DNA of 57,753 nt from Candidatus Brocadia sp. (GCA_013360945.1 JABWAQ010000009.1:1-57753); one strand, 5' to 3'; positions 34,474 through 43,258 are shown, counted from the stretch's first letter. Notes: generated by a model not told the origin, from the sequence alone. Numbers and translations: made by a program.

Positions 34474-34923
34474 ATGACTTTGACGAAATTAGAAATTGCA
34501 GACCGGCAAAAACTCTACCCTATTAATAAAAACTGGACAAAAAAACTTGTCAATAGAGTTCTAAAGACAGAGAAAAAGGTTGCGGAACTCAGCATTGTTT
34601 TTATCGATAATAAAATGATAAAAGAAATGAATAAGACCTTCCTGGGACATAATTATGCCACCGACGTGCTGAGTTTTGACTATCATGAGCCTTCCTCGAA
34701 AAATACTATTACCGGCGAAATCATCGTCTCCGTTGAAATGGCTGTTAAACAAGCACAAAAGCGTGGGTATTCAATTGAAGGGGAAATTGCCCTTTACCTG
34801 ATCCATGGATTATTACACCTGCTTGGATATGATGACAGGCAAAAAAGAGACGCAAAAAAGATGCACCAAAGAGAAAGAGTACTGCTGGCAAATCTTGGTT
34901 ATCGTGTTCCTGTACCCAATTAA
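34474..34923 (+). CDS. ybeY: Endoribonuclease YbeY
   Basis: This 149-aa protein is an rRNA-maturation metalloenzyme. The family motif HGxLHLxGYDH appears as HGLLHLLGYDD, with H111, H115 and Asp121 where most members have a third His. An Asp can bind zinc, so activity is plausible, but the substitution deserves a check against relatives. It also has ATDVLSFDY and GEIIVSVEMA. It lies between phoH and recO. Confidence 0.92.
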   Translation: MTLTKLEIADRQKLYPINKNWTKKLVNRVLKTEKKVAELSIVFIDNKMIKEMNKTFLGHNYATDVLSFDYHEPSSKNTITGEIIVSVEMAVKQAQKRGYSIEGEIALYLIHGLLHLLGYDDRQKRDAKKMHQRERVLLANLGYRVPVPN

Positions 34924-34944
34924 TCAACGGTTATTTATAGAAAT

Positions 34945-35694
34945 ATGCCCGTCTTCAGAACAGAGGCAATTGCACTGAGAAGGACAGATTATAGTAATTC
35001 CAGTCAAATAATTACTTTCTATACCCGTAACTACGGAAAGATTCACGCTCTTGCAAAAGGGTTTAAGCGTTCATCGGGAAGGTACAGTTCAAAGGCAGTC
35101 GACCTCTTAACGTGTTATCAGATTCTCTTTATTAAAAAAGAACATACCTCTCTTCACACCCTTACGGAAGCCATTTTACAGGATAATTATCCGATGTTTC
35201 GAAACAACCTGGATAAATATTATAAGGCTTCATATGTAGCTGAGCTTGTGAATGAATTTACGGAGGAAAATGATCCCAATGAACAACTCTTTGATATCTT
35301 CTTACATACGTTATCGGGGATATCAACTGATGCAGACCCTACCATACGGGTGTTAGCCTTTGAGATAAAAACGCTCAACATCCTGGGCTATTTGCCTGAA
35401 TGGGGACATTGTGTGAATTGTAAAAGCGGCATTCAGCAAATACCTGAAGTACATTTTAACGCAAAAGAGGGCGGTGTCTTGTGTGGAAGATGCCAGCTAA
35501 AATGTAAAAATGGAATTATCGTTCCTGCCGGTGTAATACTCATTGCCGGGCGATTGCTGAATATGAACTTTCAAAGATTGGAGCGTGTCAGGATACAACG
35601 GTCTATTTGTGTTGAAATAGAAAAGATGCTGAGATATTATATTACTTTTATATTGAATAAAGGTCTCAATTCCTGGAAATATATCAAGATTTAA
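34945..35694 (+). CDS. recO: DNA repair protein RecO
   Basis: This 249-aa protein has the N-terminal OB-fold (FRTEAIALRRTDYSNSSQII), helical middle and the zinc-binding cysteines CVNCKSG ... CGRCQLKC. RecO helps load RecA onto SSB-coated DNA. Length is normal. It is separated by 21 bp from ybeY and by 24 bp from the TPR gene. Confidence 0.92.
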   Translation: MPVFRTEAIALRRTDYSNSSQIITFYTRNYGKIHALAKGFKRSSGRYSSKAVDLLTCYQILFIKKEHTSLHTLTEAILQDNYPMFRNNLDKYYKASYVAELVNEFTEENDPNEQLFDIFLHTLSGISTDADPTIRVLAFEIKTLNILGYLPEWGHCVNCKSGIQQIPEVHFNAKEGGVLCGRCQLKCKNGIIVPAGVILIAGRLLNMNFQRLERVRIQRSICVEIEKMLRYYITFILNKGLNSWKYIKI

Positions 35695-35718
35695 CAGAAT
35701 CTTTTTGGATGGATTGCG

Positions 35719-36642
35719 ATGATGAAATTAAAATATATTCTCCCATCGTTATGTATTATCGTTTGCACGACGGCGACATCTTCCTATGGGAAATGGGTGT
35801 GGAATAAAGAGACGGGTTGGATGGAATCTCCCTCGGTTGCAATTACAACCCTTGAACAACGGTACAAGTATGCCCTTTCTCTCCTGGTAGAGCAAAAATA
35901 CCTTATGGCAGTAAAGGAATTTGAAGCGATCATTGATACCGCCCCTGATTCTGAATATGCAGAAATTTCTCAAATAAATATTGGATGGGCCTATGGCCTC
36001 AATGGCGACTATAAAAGGGCGCTGAAGGCTTACGAAAAAGCCCTGGAAAAACATCCGGGCACAAAAAGGACAGAAGAAATACTCGAAAAAGAGTTTCAGG
36101 TCGGTATTGTGCAAATAGACACCAACGAGGAAGCAGCAATACGGGTCTTTGAAAAGATTATAGAAAAACATCCTTTAGGGCCAATAGCCCCGGACGCACA
36201 GGTAAAAATAGCGGATTGTTATTTCAAGCTTGGTCAATATGAAGAGGCCATTGAAGCTTACGAGAAGTTTTTGGAAAATTATCCGAAGAATGAGTGGGTT
36301 CCTTACATACAATACCAGATACCCCTTTCTAAGGTTTACCATGAGAAGCTACAGGAACGTAATTACGGTCTCCTGATCTCTGCCCGGGAGGGGTTTGAAG
36401 AGTACCTCGTCTCAAACCCGCAAGGTATCCATGCAGAAGAAGCAAAGAGAATGATTGAAGAAATAAGGATTATCGAGGCGGAAAGAGAATTTAATATCGG
36501 AGAGTTTTATCTGAGAGTTAAGAAACCTGTTTCGGCTGCCATGTATTTTAAATATGTCATCGCTGATTTCCCTGATACGATATGGGCTGAAAGGGCAAAT
36601 GAAAGACTGGAGTTTCTCAGGATGATTGAGGCAATAAAATAA
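35719..36642 (+). CDS. Exported tetratricopeptide-repeat protein (BamD/YbgF-like)
   Basis: This 307-aa protein has a signal peptide (LKYILPSLCIIVCTTATSSY). At least four TPR-like helix pairs follow, for example YALSLLVEQKYLMAVKEFEA and DCYFKLGQYEEAIEAYEKFL. Its layout resembles outer-membrane lipoprotein BamD or YbgF/CpoB, but the mature N-terminus lacks a clear lipobox Cys. Next to lptE, an envelope-assembly role is likely (inference). Confidence 0.75.
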   Translation: MMKLKYILPSLCIIVCTTATSSYGKWVWNKETGWMESPSVAITTLEQRYKYALSLLVEQKYLMAVKEFEAIIDTAPDSEYAEISQINIGWAYGLNGDYKRALKAYEKALEKHPGTKRTEEILEKEFQVGIVQIDTNEEAAIRVFEKIIEKHPLGPIAPDAQVKIADCYFKLGQYEEAIEAYEKFLENYPKNEWVPYIQYQIPLSKVYHEKLQERNYGLLISAREGFEEYLVSNPQGIHAEEAKRMIEEIRIIEAEREFNIGEFYLRVKKPVSAAMYFKYVIADFPDTIWAERANERLEFLRMIEAIK

Positions 36643-36739
36643 AAAGAGACAACCCCCTTCCCCCCCTTGTTAAGGGGATTAAAGAGGGTTTGCCTTTATT
36701 TTGTAATTCATGTAGATAAACGGAAAAGCACAAACATCT

Positions 36740-37309
36740 ATGGTAAAATACCGCATCATACGTCGCTTAGCAAACCATATGACAAAGCGCAAACACATAA
36801 CGCAGCACAGCCGCATAACGTCTTTTGTCTGTATCGTTTTGTTGTTACTTTTTACTATTTCTATCGTGAGTTGTGGCTATTCTTCTAAATCATTACTTCG
36901 TTCTAATGTCCGGAGTATCTATATCCCAATATTTGATAATAATACCTTTCGCAGAGGATATGAGTTTGATCTGACCAAGGCCGTGCGTGATCAAATATTA
37001 CTCAGAACGGGTCTTCACGTTGTTGATAAAGATGAGGCCGATTCTATCCTGCTCGGACAGATTATCAGCGTCGATGAAAACGTGCTCATTGAAGATAGGG
37101 ATGACAACATAGTCGAGAGCAGGGTTTCCGTTTCAATTGATATCCGGTGGGTAGATACAAGAACCGGAAGAACCATTGTCGAGCGGAAAAACATCAAAAG
37201 GCCGACTGAATTTATCGTCCGCAGAAATGAAACGCTTACGTCTTCCAGCAATGAAGCATTTGTAAAAGTTGCTCAAAGTATTGTAGATGCGATGGAAGAA
37301 GACTGGTGA
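36740..37309 (+). CDS. lptE: LptE-like outer-membrane lipoprotein
   Basis: This 189-aa protein has a lipoprotein signal ending in SIVSCGYSS (Cys about 45; a later ATG at 36779 would shorten the signal to normal length). The mature part begins RSNVRSIYIPIFDNNTFRRG, the LptE-type start. LptE plugs LptD in lipopolysaccharide export. If truly LptE, the organism has an LPS-type outer membrane. The family is weakly conserved, so the call rests on the N-terminal motif and envelope-gene context. Confidence 0.75.
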   Translation: MVKYRIIRRLANHMTKRKHITQHSRITSFVCIVLLLLFTISIVSCGYSSKSLLRSNVRSIYIPIFDNNTFRRGYEFDLTKAVRDQILLRTGLHVVDKDEADSILLGQIISVDENVLIEDRDDNIVESRVSVSIDIRWVDTRTGRTIVERKNIKRPTEFIVRRNETLTSSSNEAFVKVAQSIVDAMEEDW

Positions 37310-37319
37310 TAATGCGGAA

Positions 37320-38222
37320 ATGAACACGAATTTGTACGAGTACGGGCAAAAGACCGAAGACACCACTAATATTTTTAAAAGGGAGTTGTTTGATATAACC
37401 TATCCCCACGGTAAACTCTGTCTCAATAGCAAAACGCATGTCATGGGGATCCTGAATGTAACCCCGGATTCGTTTTATGATGGGAAACGATATGATACTG
37501 TGGAAAATGCTATTGACCGTGCACTGAAAATGGTAGAAGAAGGGGCGGACGTTATTGATATAGGCGGTGAATCCACACGACCCGGTGCATATCCTGTACC
37601 GGAGACAGAAGAAATAAGGAGGGTAATTCCTCTTATAAAAACATTGTCGAAACAGATACGGAAACCTATCTCCATTGATACTTATAAGGCAAGTGTAGCC
37701 GAAAAGGCGATCGAGGCAGGGGCGTCAATCATCAATGACATCGGTGGATTATTCATGGACAAAAAGATGGCAAAGGTAGTGGCAGAGGCGCATGTGCCTG
37801 TCATCATCATGCATAAAAAGGGGTTACCCAGGACGATGCAAAAATATCCCATACGGAAAAATGGAGTATCGGAAATAATGTCCTCTCTCAGGAAATCTAT
37901 CTCCATCGCAATTGATGCAGGGGTAAAGAGAGACAAAATTATTTTGGATCCTGGAATTGGTTTTGGGAAGACGGTGCGACAGAATCTGGAAATCCTGAAT
38001 AGGTTAACGGAATTTAAAAGTATCGGTTTCCCCATACTGATCGGCACATCGCGAAAAAAGTTTATTGGTGATATTTTGAACCTTTCCGTTCAGGAACGTT
38101 TGTATGGAACGCTTGCAACCATCGCCGTTGCAATCATGAATGGCGCGCACATCGTGCGGGTTCATGATGTGAGTGAAGCTGTCCAGGTGGTAACCATGTG
38201 TGACGCAATCAGGAATAGCTAA
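37320..38222 (+). CDS. folP: Dihydropteroate synthase
   Basis: This 300-aa enzyme joins para-aminobenzoate to the pterin in folate synthesis. It has HVMGILNVTPDSFYDG, DIGGESTRPGAYPV, ISIDTYKASVAE, ILDPGIGFGK and GTSRKKFIG, all family motifs in order. The ATG at 37320 follows the lptE stop by 10 bp; an in-frame start at 37287 is possible. It ends in a 1-bp overlap (TAATG) with cdaA. The N-terminal 40 residues before the first motif are longer than usual. Confidence 0.95.
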   Translation: MNTNLYEYGQKTEDTTNIFKRELFDITYPHGKLCLNSKTHVMGILNVTPDSFYDGKRYDTVENAIDRALKMVEEGADVIDIGGESTRPGAYPVPETEEIRRVIPLIKTLSKQIRKPISIDTYKASVAEKAIEAGASIINDIGGLFMDKKMAKVVAEAHVPVIIMHKKGLPRTMQKYPIRKNGVSEIMSSLRKSISIAIDAGVKRDKIILDPGIGFGKTVRQNLEILNRLTEFKSIGFPILIGTSRKKFIGDILNLSVQERLYGTLATIAVAIMNGAHIVRVHDVSEAVQVVTMCDAIRNS

Positions 38223-39040
38223 TGTTCGAAAGCATATCTGATTTATTCGGGAATGTTAATCTCTGGATGATTGGGAGATCCCTGGGTGAGATATTTCTTA
38301 TCTACATGGTGGTTTACGTTGTATTAAGAATCATGCAGGGGACCAGCGGAACGAGTATCTTGAGGGCTGTAGCCTTCATTATTGTCTTGATCTCCATTGG
38401 CGTGCTATTTTTTGTGCGAAAACTACAACTCATCACAATAGATTGGTTAATAACCGAGTTTGTACCGGTATTTATCATTCCGATCATCATTCTCTTCCAG
38501 CCGGAATTCCGGCGTGCACTCTTGAGACTCGGTCAGAACCCGGTATTTAGCATGTTTGTAAAGGCCGAATATCAAGCAACCACCGAAATTATCAAGGCCG
38601 TTGAAATTTTATCCAGAAATAATATTGGTGCATTAATTGCCATTGAGAGGGAAGTCGGCCTGGACAATTTTGTAGAAACGGGGACGAAATTAAACGCCGT
38701 TGTGTCGAGTGAATTGCTCAACACCATATTTTGGCCAGGTTCTCCACTGCATGACGGAGCCGTAATTATTCAGGAGCAGAAAATAAGCGCCGCGGGTTGC
38801 CTGTTTCCGCTTACCGAAAAGACAGAGCTATCAAAGAGTCTCGGCACACGCCATAGGGCTGGTATTGGACTTACCGAAGAAACCGATGCCATGGTTATTA
38901 TTGTATCAGAAGAAACGGGGGCGATCTCGACGGGATTTAAAGGGACTTTGAACCGGGATATCGATGTGAAAGGGTTAAAAAAGATACTCGATGAGCTATC
39001 AACAGAAAGATTCGGCGTTGCAAGGAGTGCACAGGTTTGA
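38222..39040 (+). CDS. cdaA: Diadenylate cyclase CdaA
   Basis: This 272-aa protein has about three N-terminal membrane helices (20-95) and the DAC domain with D178-G-A in PLHDGAVII and R210-H-R in GTRHRAGIGL. It makes c-di-AMP, which controls potassium and osmolyte balance. It overlaps cdaR downstream by 4 bp. folP-cdaA-cdaR coupling recalls the cdaA-cdaR-glmM cluster of Firmicutes, but glmM is absent here. Confidence 0.94.
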   Translation: MFESISDLFGNVNLWMIGRSLGEIFLIYMVVYVVLRIMQGTSGTSILRAVAFIIVLISIGVLFFVRKLQLITIDWLITEFVPVFIIPIIILFQPEFRRALLRLGQNPVFSMFVKAEYQATTEIIKAVEILSRNNIGALIAIEREVGLDNFVETGTKLNAVVSSELLNTIFWPGSPLHDGAVIIQEQKISAAGCLFPLTEKTELSKSLGTRHRAGIGLTEETDAMVIIVSEETGAISTGFKGTLNRDIDVKGLKKILDELSTERFGVARSAQV

Positions 39041-40041
39041 TCAAGGAAATATTTACCGGCAATATTCTCACAAAACTCATGGCACTGGTTATGGCAGTTG
39101 CTCTTTGGCTCTATGCGATTAACCGGCACACAGGAGATTTAACGGAGGTGGTGAAATTGACCGTTTCTGTTCCTGAAGGTATCGCCATCCTTGAACAGAG
39201 TGCAGAGGAGATTTCCGCACATTTACGGGGGCCTCAAAACGTTATTGATACCCTTGAAGACATGATAAAAGATCAAAAAATTCAGGCAAGGTATACAGTA
39301 CAGGAATCTCCGAATATGATCGAAGATCAGATAAAACAGACTATTTTTATAACGAGAGAGAACCTGGATTTGCCAACTGCCGTTAAATTGGTTTCTGTTT
39401 ATCCTGACAAAGTCGACATTTTGCTTGGCAAATTACAACAGAAAAAATTAAAGGTGAATTTGCAAAAGAAAGGTGAACCTGCTATTGGATACACCATTGC
39501 AAATGAATTTATATTCCCGGGTGAAGTGGAGGTAACAGGGCCTCTCAATGCCTTAAAAGAGGCTTCTTCTATCAATACGGTTTCTGTAAATATCGGTGGA
39601 ATTACGACGGAACAAAATCGCACATTTCCCTGGCGGATTGAAATCGATCAGAAGGTAATAATTAAACGTGGAGATAAAAATATTTCTGTACCAATTGTAT
39701 GTAAAGAGGATGTGCGGGTATGGTTGCAGATGGTGGAGCAACAGGATACACGATTATTTGAAAAAATAAAGATCAAGATCATAGAACCCGCGGAGTATCC
39801 CTACGAGATCAAGTTGCAGGACGAATTCGCCAATGTAAGGGTGAAAGGTCCAAAACTTTTATTGGATAAGTTCAATACGGAAGACATCGTGTTATATATT
39901 GATGTCACTTCGTTAAAACCTCCAGGACCATATAAACAACCGGTGAAATGCATTTTACCGAAAAACATCGAGCTCGTCGATAAATTACCCGAAGTCCACC
40001 TGGACATCCGGGAAACCTTGCATTCTTCAGAAATAAAATGA
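39037..40041 (+). CDS. cdaR: CdaR-type YbbR-domain regulator
   Basis: This 334-aa protein has one N-terminal membrane helix (LTKLMALVMAVALWLYAINR) and about three YbbR repeats outside the membrane. The repeats include LRGPQNVIDTLEDM, VTGPLNALKEASSINTVSVN and VKGPKLLLDKFNTEDIVLYI. In other bacteria CdaR binds CdaA and tunes c-di-AMP synthesis. The start is TTG inside the cdaA stop region. It overlaps pdxJ by 4 bp. Confidence 0.9.
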   Translation: MIKEIFTGNILTKLMALVMAVALWLYAINRHTGDLTEVVKLTVSVPEGIAILEQSAEEISAHLRGPQNVIDTLEDMIKDQKIQARYTVQESPNMIEDQIKQTIFITRENLDLPTAVKLVSVYPDKVDILLGKLQQKKLKVNLQKKGEPAIGYTIANEFIFPGEVEVTGPLNALKEASSINTVSVNIGGITTEQNRTFPWRIEIDQKVIIKRGDKNISVPIVCKEDVRVWLQMVEQQDTRLFEKIKIKIIEPAEYPYEIKLQDEFANVRVKGPKLLLDKFNTEDIVLYIDVTSLKPPGPYKQPVKCILPKNIELVDKLPEVHLDIRETLHSSEIK

Positions 40042-40775
40042 CAAAGTTAGGGGTAAATATAGACCATGTTGCTACGATACGACAGGCGAGGAGGACGTTC
40101 GAACCCGACCCTGTGACGGCGGCATCCCTTGCAATCCTTGGGGGAGCGGATATCATCACCGTTCATCTGAGAGAGGACCGTAGGCATATACAGGATCGTG
40201 ACGTGAGATTGCTCCGTGAGACGGTATTTACCAAGCTGAATCTGGAAATGTCTCTTGCACGGGAAATCGTAGATATTGCACGCGAGATAAAACCGGAAAA
40301 GGTCACCTTCGTACCTGAAAAAAGACAGGAAATTACTACCGAAGGTGGTTTAGATGTTGTGTCTCAAAAAAAGATACTCGGGGACATTGTCAAAAGATTC
40401 AGAGACGACGGCATATTGGTCAGTTTTTTCATCGACCCGGAGGAAGATCAGATCTCTGCGTCAAAGGACGTTGGCGCACACTATATTGAACTGCATACGG
40501 GAAATTATGCTCATGCAAATGATGATATCTCTAAAGGTAAAATGATTGAAAAACTTCAAAGAGGTTTGAATACTGCACAAAAATTAGGATTGCAGGTAAA
40601 TGCCGGACATGGCCTGACGTATCAAAATGTCGGATTATTCGTTGAATCCCTGAAAGTTGAAGAATTGCATATTGGGCACAGCATCGTGTCACGTGCAGTC
40701 TTTGTAGGGATCCAGAAAGCTGTCTCGGAGATGAAGGAATTGATTTTCAGGCATGATCTGACAAGAAAACCTTAG
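40038..40775 (+). CDS. pdxJ: Pyridoxine 5'-phosphate synthase
   Basis: This 245-aa enzyme closes the pyridoxine ring in DXP-independent-start vitamin B6 synthesis with PdxA. It has KLGVNIDHVATIRQARR, DIITVHLREDRRHIQD, NLEMSLAREIVDIA and VNAGHGLTYQNV. Length and motifs are complete. It is the last gene of the plus-strand block. No terminator was recognised before the convergent ahbB gene. Confidence 0.96.
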   Translation: MTKLGVNIDHVATIRQARRTFEPDPVTAASLAILGGADIITVHLREDRRHIQDRDVRLLRETVFTKLNLEMSLAREIVDIAREIKPEKVTFVPEKRQEITTEGGLDVVSQKKILGDIVKRFRDDGILVSFFIDPEEDQISASKDVGAHYIELHTGNYAHANDDISKGKMIEKLQRGLNTAQKLGLQVNAGHGLTYQNVGLFVESLKVEELHIGHSIVSRAVFVGIQKAVSEMKELIFRHDLTRKP

Positions 40776-40788
40776 ATCAATAAAAAAA

Positions 40789-40908
40789 ATGAAAGAAACC
40801 ATTTTCCGCGAACCGGACGCCAAAAGCATTATGTTTTATGCACCGCGGATTGGATTGGTAAAGGATGCCACATTAACCCTGACCGGACACAAAGGCTTAT
40901 TACCGTAG
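40789..40908 (+). CDS. 39-aa ORF after pdxJ, unrecognised
   Basis: The frame reads MKETIFREPDAKSIMFYAPR, then IGLVKDATLTLTGHKGLLP. It starts 13 bp past pdxJ and ends before the convergent ahbB. No strong ribosome-binding site. It could be the surviving start of a larger gene or noise; no family recognised. Confidence 0.3.
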   Translation: MKETIFREPDAKSIMFYAPRIGLVKDATLTLTGHKGLLP

Positions 40909-40963
40909 CTGAAGGGAATAAAATAAATGTGCAGGGCGGATAAAGCCGATAGACCAAATCTAC

Positions 40964-41434
40964 CTATATCCTTACCCCTACTTTTTTAAATTCCTTTTCA
41001 CTGTAAAGAATGACATAGTCGTTTAACCCCGTCTTTTCCCTGATCGCTTGAATCACGGCTTCACATTCGTCATCGGCGTAACCGTGGATCATAGTAAAGA
41101 CGTTGTATTCCCAGTCAGGATAGATGGGGCGTTCATAACAGTGAGTCACCTCTTCAAAACCAGCCATGAACTCGCCGACTTCGTCAACCCGCTCTCTTGG
41201 AACCTTCCAAACACACATGGCATTGGCATTGATGCCGATCTTACGGTGGGCAATAGAGGCTGCCAGACGTCTGATCTTTCCTGCCTCTAAGAGTTTCTTG
41301 AGCCTTTGTATTACTTCATCCTCTGACATCCCGAGCGCCTGCCCAATATCTTTATACGGAGTTTTTGTAACAGGCAGACCCTCTTGAATGTGTTTAATAA
41401 GTTTAACGTCGATGTCTTCATTTTTTTGTGTCAT
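40964..41434 (-). CDS. ahbB: Sirohaem decarboxylase subunit AhbB (NirL-like)
   Basis: This 156-aa Lrp/AsnC-fold protein has lost regulator function and acts with AhbA to remove two acetate groups from sirohaem, yielding didecarboxysirohaem. Family features are the N-terminal helix-turn-helix-like part (YKDIGQALGMSEDEVIQRL), RRLAASIAHRKIGINANAM and HCYERPIYPDWEYNVFTMIHG. The product feeds haem b (Ahb route) or haem d1 (nirDLGH route). Its partner ahbA lies 85 bp upstream. Confidence 0.9.
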   Translation of the reverse strand: MTQKNEDIDVKLIKHIQEGLPVTKTPYKDIGQALGMSEDEVIQRLKKLLEAGKIRRLAASIAHRKIGINANAMCVWKVPRERVDEVGEFMAGFEEVTHCYERPIYPDWEYNVFTMIHGYADDECEAVIQAIREKTGLNDYVILYSEKEFKKVGVRI

Positions 41435-41519
41435 TGTTTATTAAAACACGGAGAAACGATCCCAGTTAAAATATACAGGGACAGGGTTTGTCCATGCCAT
41501 CCTTTTTATATTGAGATTC

Positions 41520-41987
41520 CTAATAAATTTTAAAACGAACGCCAATCTTGAATTTCTTTGTGGTGGGTAAGGTTCGCACTGTTAACCTTGTCCGGTTCTC
41601 GATCTCTTTTAATCTGGCGTGGAGTTCCTCATCGTCCTTGGCCGACATGGTAAACCACACATTGTAAGGGATATGTTTATTTTTACCCTTCCGCAGGTAA
41701 TTGTGGGAAACGCCACTATATTCGTTGATGATTGCACTCACCTCATCGATGCGATCATCCGGAACATTCATAGCGGCAAGGGTCGCCTCTCTGCCCATGG
41801 CTTGTGTATTAATGATGGGCGCAAGCCGTCTCACGTACCCCTTTTCAATCATAAACTTGATGCGTTCGATGATAATATCCTCGTCTATGTCAAGCTCTTT
41901 GCTTAATTCAAGGAACGGCCTTGAAACCAGAGGCAGGTTGGATTGCAAACGGTGCAGTATCTTTCTATCGGTATCGCTAAGTATCAT
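41520..41987 (-). CDS. ahbA: Sirohaem decarboxylase subunit AhbA (NirD-like)
   Basis: This 155-aa Lrp-fold protein has RRLAPIINTQAMGREATLAA, VSHNYLRKGK and YNVWFTMSAKDDEEL. HNYLR next to YNVWFT is the active-site His/Arg region of the sirohaem decarboxylase family. It starts in a 4-bp overlap with the iron-sulfur protein gene. Pairing with AhbB gives the heterodimeric enzyme. Confidence 0.9.
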   Translation of the reverse strand: MILSDTDRKILHRLQSNLPLVSRPFLELSKELDIDEDIIIERIKFMIEKGYVRRLAPIINTQAMGREATLAAMNVPDDRIDEVSAIINEYSGVSHNYLRKGKNKHIPYNVWFTMSAKDDEELHARLKEIENRTRLTVRTLPTTKKFKIGVRFKIY

Positions 41988-42871
41988 ATCTTTTTTTTAA
42001 TTTCCTCTATCCCCTGTTGTTCTACCAGGGTTCTAAAGCGGCGTTCAGTTTTACTTGAAAGTATCATATCCGCGCAGACGCCCAATGCCTTCAATGTAGC
42101 GGATTCGTCTGCCTGGGTTAGCAGGTCTAAGGCAAATCTGGGGTGACGCCCGACCTTTCCGCCAATCATTACCCGGTACTTTTTCTCCGAGGCCTTGATT
42201 GAGCCAGTCGGACATACTCCGGCGCAAAGGCCGCAGTGCACACATTTTTCTTTATCAAGGGATACGTGCCCGTCCTTTATGGTAATTGCATCTTCACGGC
42301 AGGTCTCTACACATTTCATACACTCAATGCATTCAGAGTCGTGGTCCACGTAAACGGGTTCAACTGCATGGACTCCAAAATCCTTGATCTGCGGCATGGA
42401 ACAGCTATTCGGGCATCCTGATACAGCAAGTTTCATGGTGTGGTGAGGAAGAATTTGCCCCTCAATCTTGTTCATTAACTTCTCGGTAAAATGTAACTCC
42501 TCCAATTTGTTCCGGAGTTTATCCGACAGGATTTTGGAATCTGTAATAAGAAAGGGGCAATTAACCTCGCCTCCTCTGCAGTGTTTCACCTGATACAGAA
42601 CAGGATTCCCTTCTTTATCAAAATATTTTGTATATTTTTTGAGTATGGAGAGTTTTTCGTTGTTTACAGGCTTCTTTGCAACAGTGCGTTGTGGAACGGT
42701 GGGATTTTGAGGTTTACCCATAAACACCTCACGGGCGGCCATAACGTCCACCTCGGTTACTAGGGTCTTTCCCCGCTCACGGGCAAGTGTCTCTATCTTT
42801 TCACGGACGGTCTTTTGCACAAAGGGAGGTACTTTTTCAAGCAGCATTGATGCCGATTTATCCCACTCCAA
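41984..42871 (-). CDS. PCP_red / sulfite-reductase-like 2[4Fe-4S] protein
   Basis: This 295-aa protein combines three parts. An N-terminal PCP_red-like helical domain (WDKSASMLLEKVPPFVQKTV) comes first. A nitrite/sulfite-reductase half-domain follows with the Fe4S4-sirohaem cysteines, seen in the core CPNSCSMPQIKDFGV and CRGGEVNC. Two ferredoxin clusters come last (CIECMKCVETC and CVHCGLCAGVC). Its gene overlaps ahbA by 4 bp, so it is co-made with sirohaem decarboxylase. It may bind sirohaem and deliver it or electrons to AhbAB, or be a small sulfite/nitrite reductase. The role is inferred. Confidence 0.75.
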   Translation of the reverse strand: MEWDKSASMLLEKVPPFVQKTVREKIETLARERGKTLVTEVDVMAAREVFMGKPQNPTVPQRTVAKKPVNNEKLSILKKYTKYFDKEGNPVLYQVKHCRGGEVNCPFLITDSKILSDKLRNKLEELHFTEKLMNKIEGQILPHHTMKLAVSGCPNSCSMPQIKDFGVHAVEPVYVDHDSECIECMKCVETCREDAITIKDGHVSLDKEKCVHCGLCAGVCPTGSIKASEKKYRVMIGGKVGRHPRFALDLLTQADESATLKALGVCADMILSSKTERRFRTLVEQQGIEEIKKKI

Positions 42872-43049
42872 TTACGGTCTCCTTAAAACAAAATTGCCAC
42901 AATAAAAGATTGCGTCAAATTTCTTCTCGCGTCAAAACACTATACACGATGAAAACATGGCAAACGAATTCCAATTATATTTGCAAAGAAGAGAATTGTC
43001 AATTTCAAATTTAAGGTATTTTTACGGACGCTCCCCAATATTTTAAACC

Positions 43050-43078
43050 TTGACATTCAATCGGATGTTACTTATATT
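43050..43078 (+). promoter_or_regulatory. Candidate sigma70 promoter
   Basis: TTGACA (43050-43055), 17 bp, TATATT (43073-43078). It points to the genes from 43259 onward. Transcripts would cross the palindrome at 43210-43238 in the leader. Confidence 0.6.
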
Positions 43079-43167
43079 TGATGTATTACAAAGACTGCCA
43101 GCTCCAAAATAAAGTCAAAACGTATCGAAGCCTGAAACGCTGCTTGCAGCACAGGGTTTGTAATTTA

Positions 43168-43245
43168 ATTGCATAGGAATTTTCATTTTATTTAAGCGGG
43201 TTTTCGGGCGGTACGGACAAACTTAGTTTGTCCGTGCCTAACTTG
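43168..43245. repeat. Second copy of the 80-bp dispersed repeat
   Basis: ATTGCATAGGAATTTTCATT leader, then a hairpin with arms GGTACGGACAAAC and GTTTGTCCGTGCC around TTA (43210-43238), then CTAACTTG. It matches 1461-1543 along its length. It ends 14 bp before the next start codon, so it supplies most of that gene's leader. Confidence 0.75.
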
Positions 43246-43258
43246 TGGAGGCTATCCT

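Larger units (their letters stand above)
42872..43258. other. Gap with promoter and long dispersed repeat
   Basis: Holds a candidate plus-strand promoter (43050-43078) and an 80-bp dispersed repeat (43168-43245) directly ahead of the gene at 43259. No RNA gene was recognised. Confidence 0.5.
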
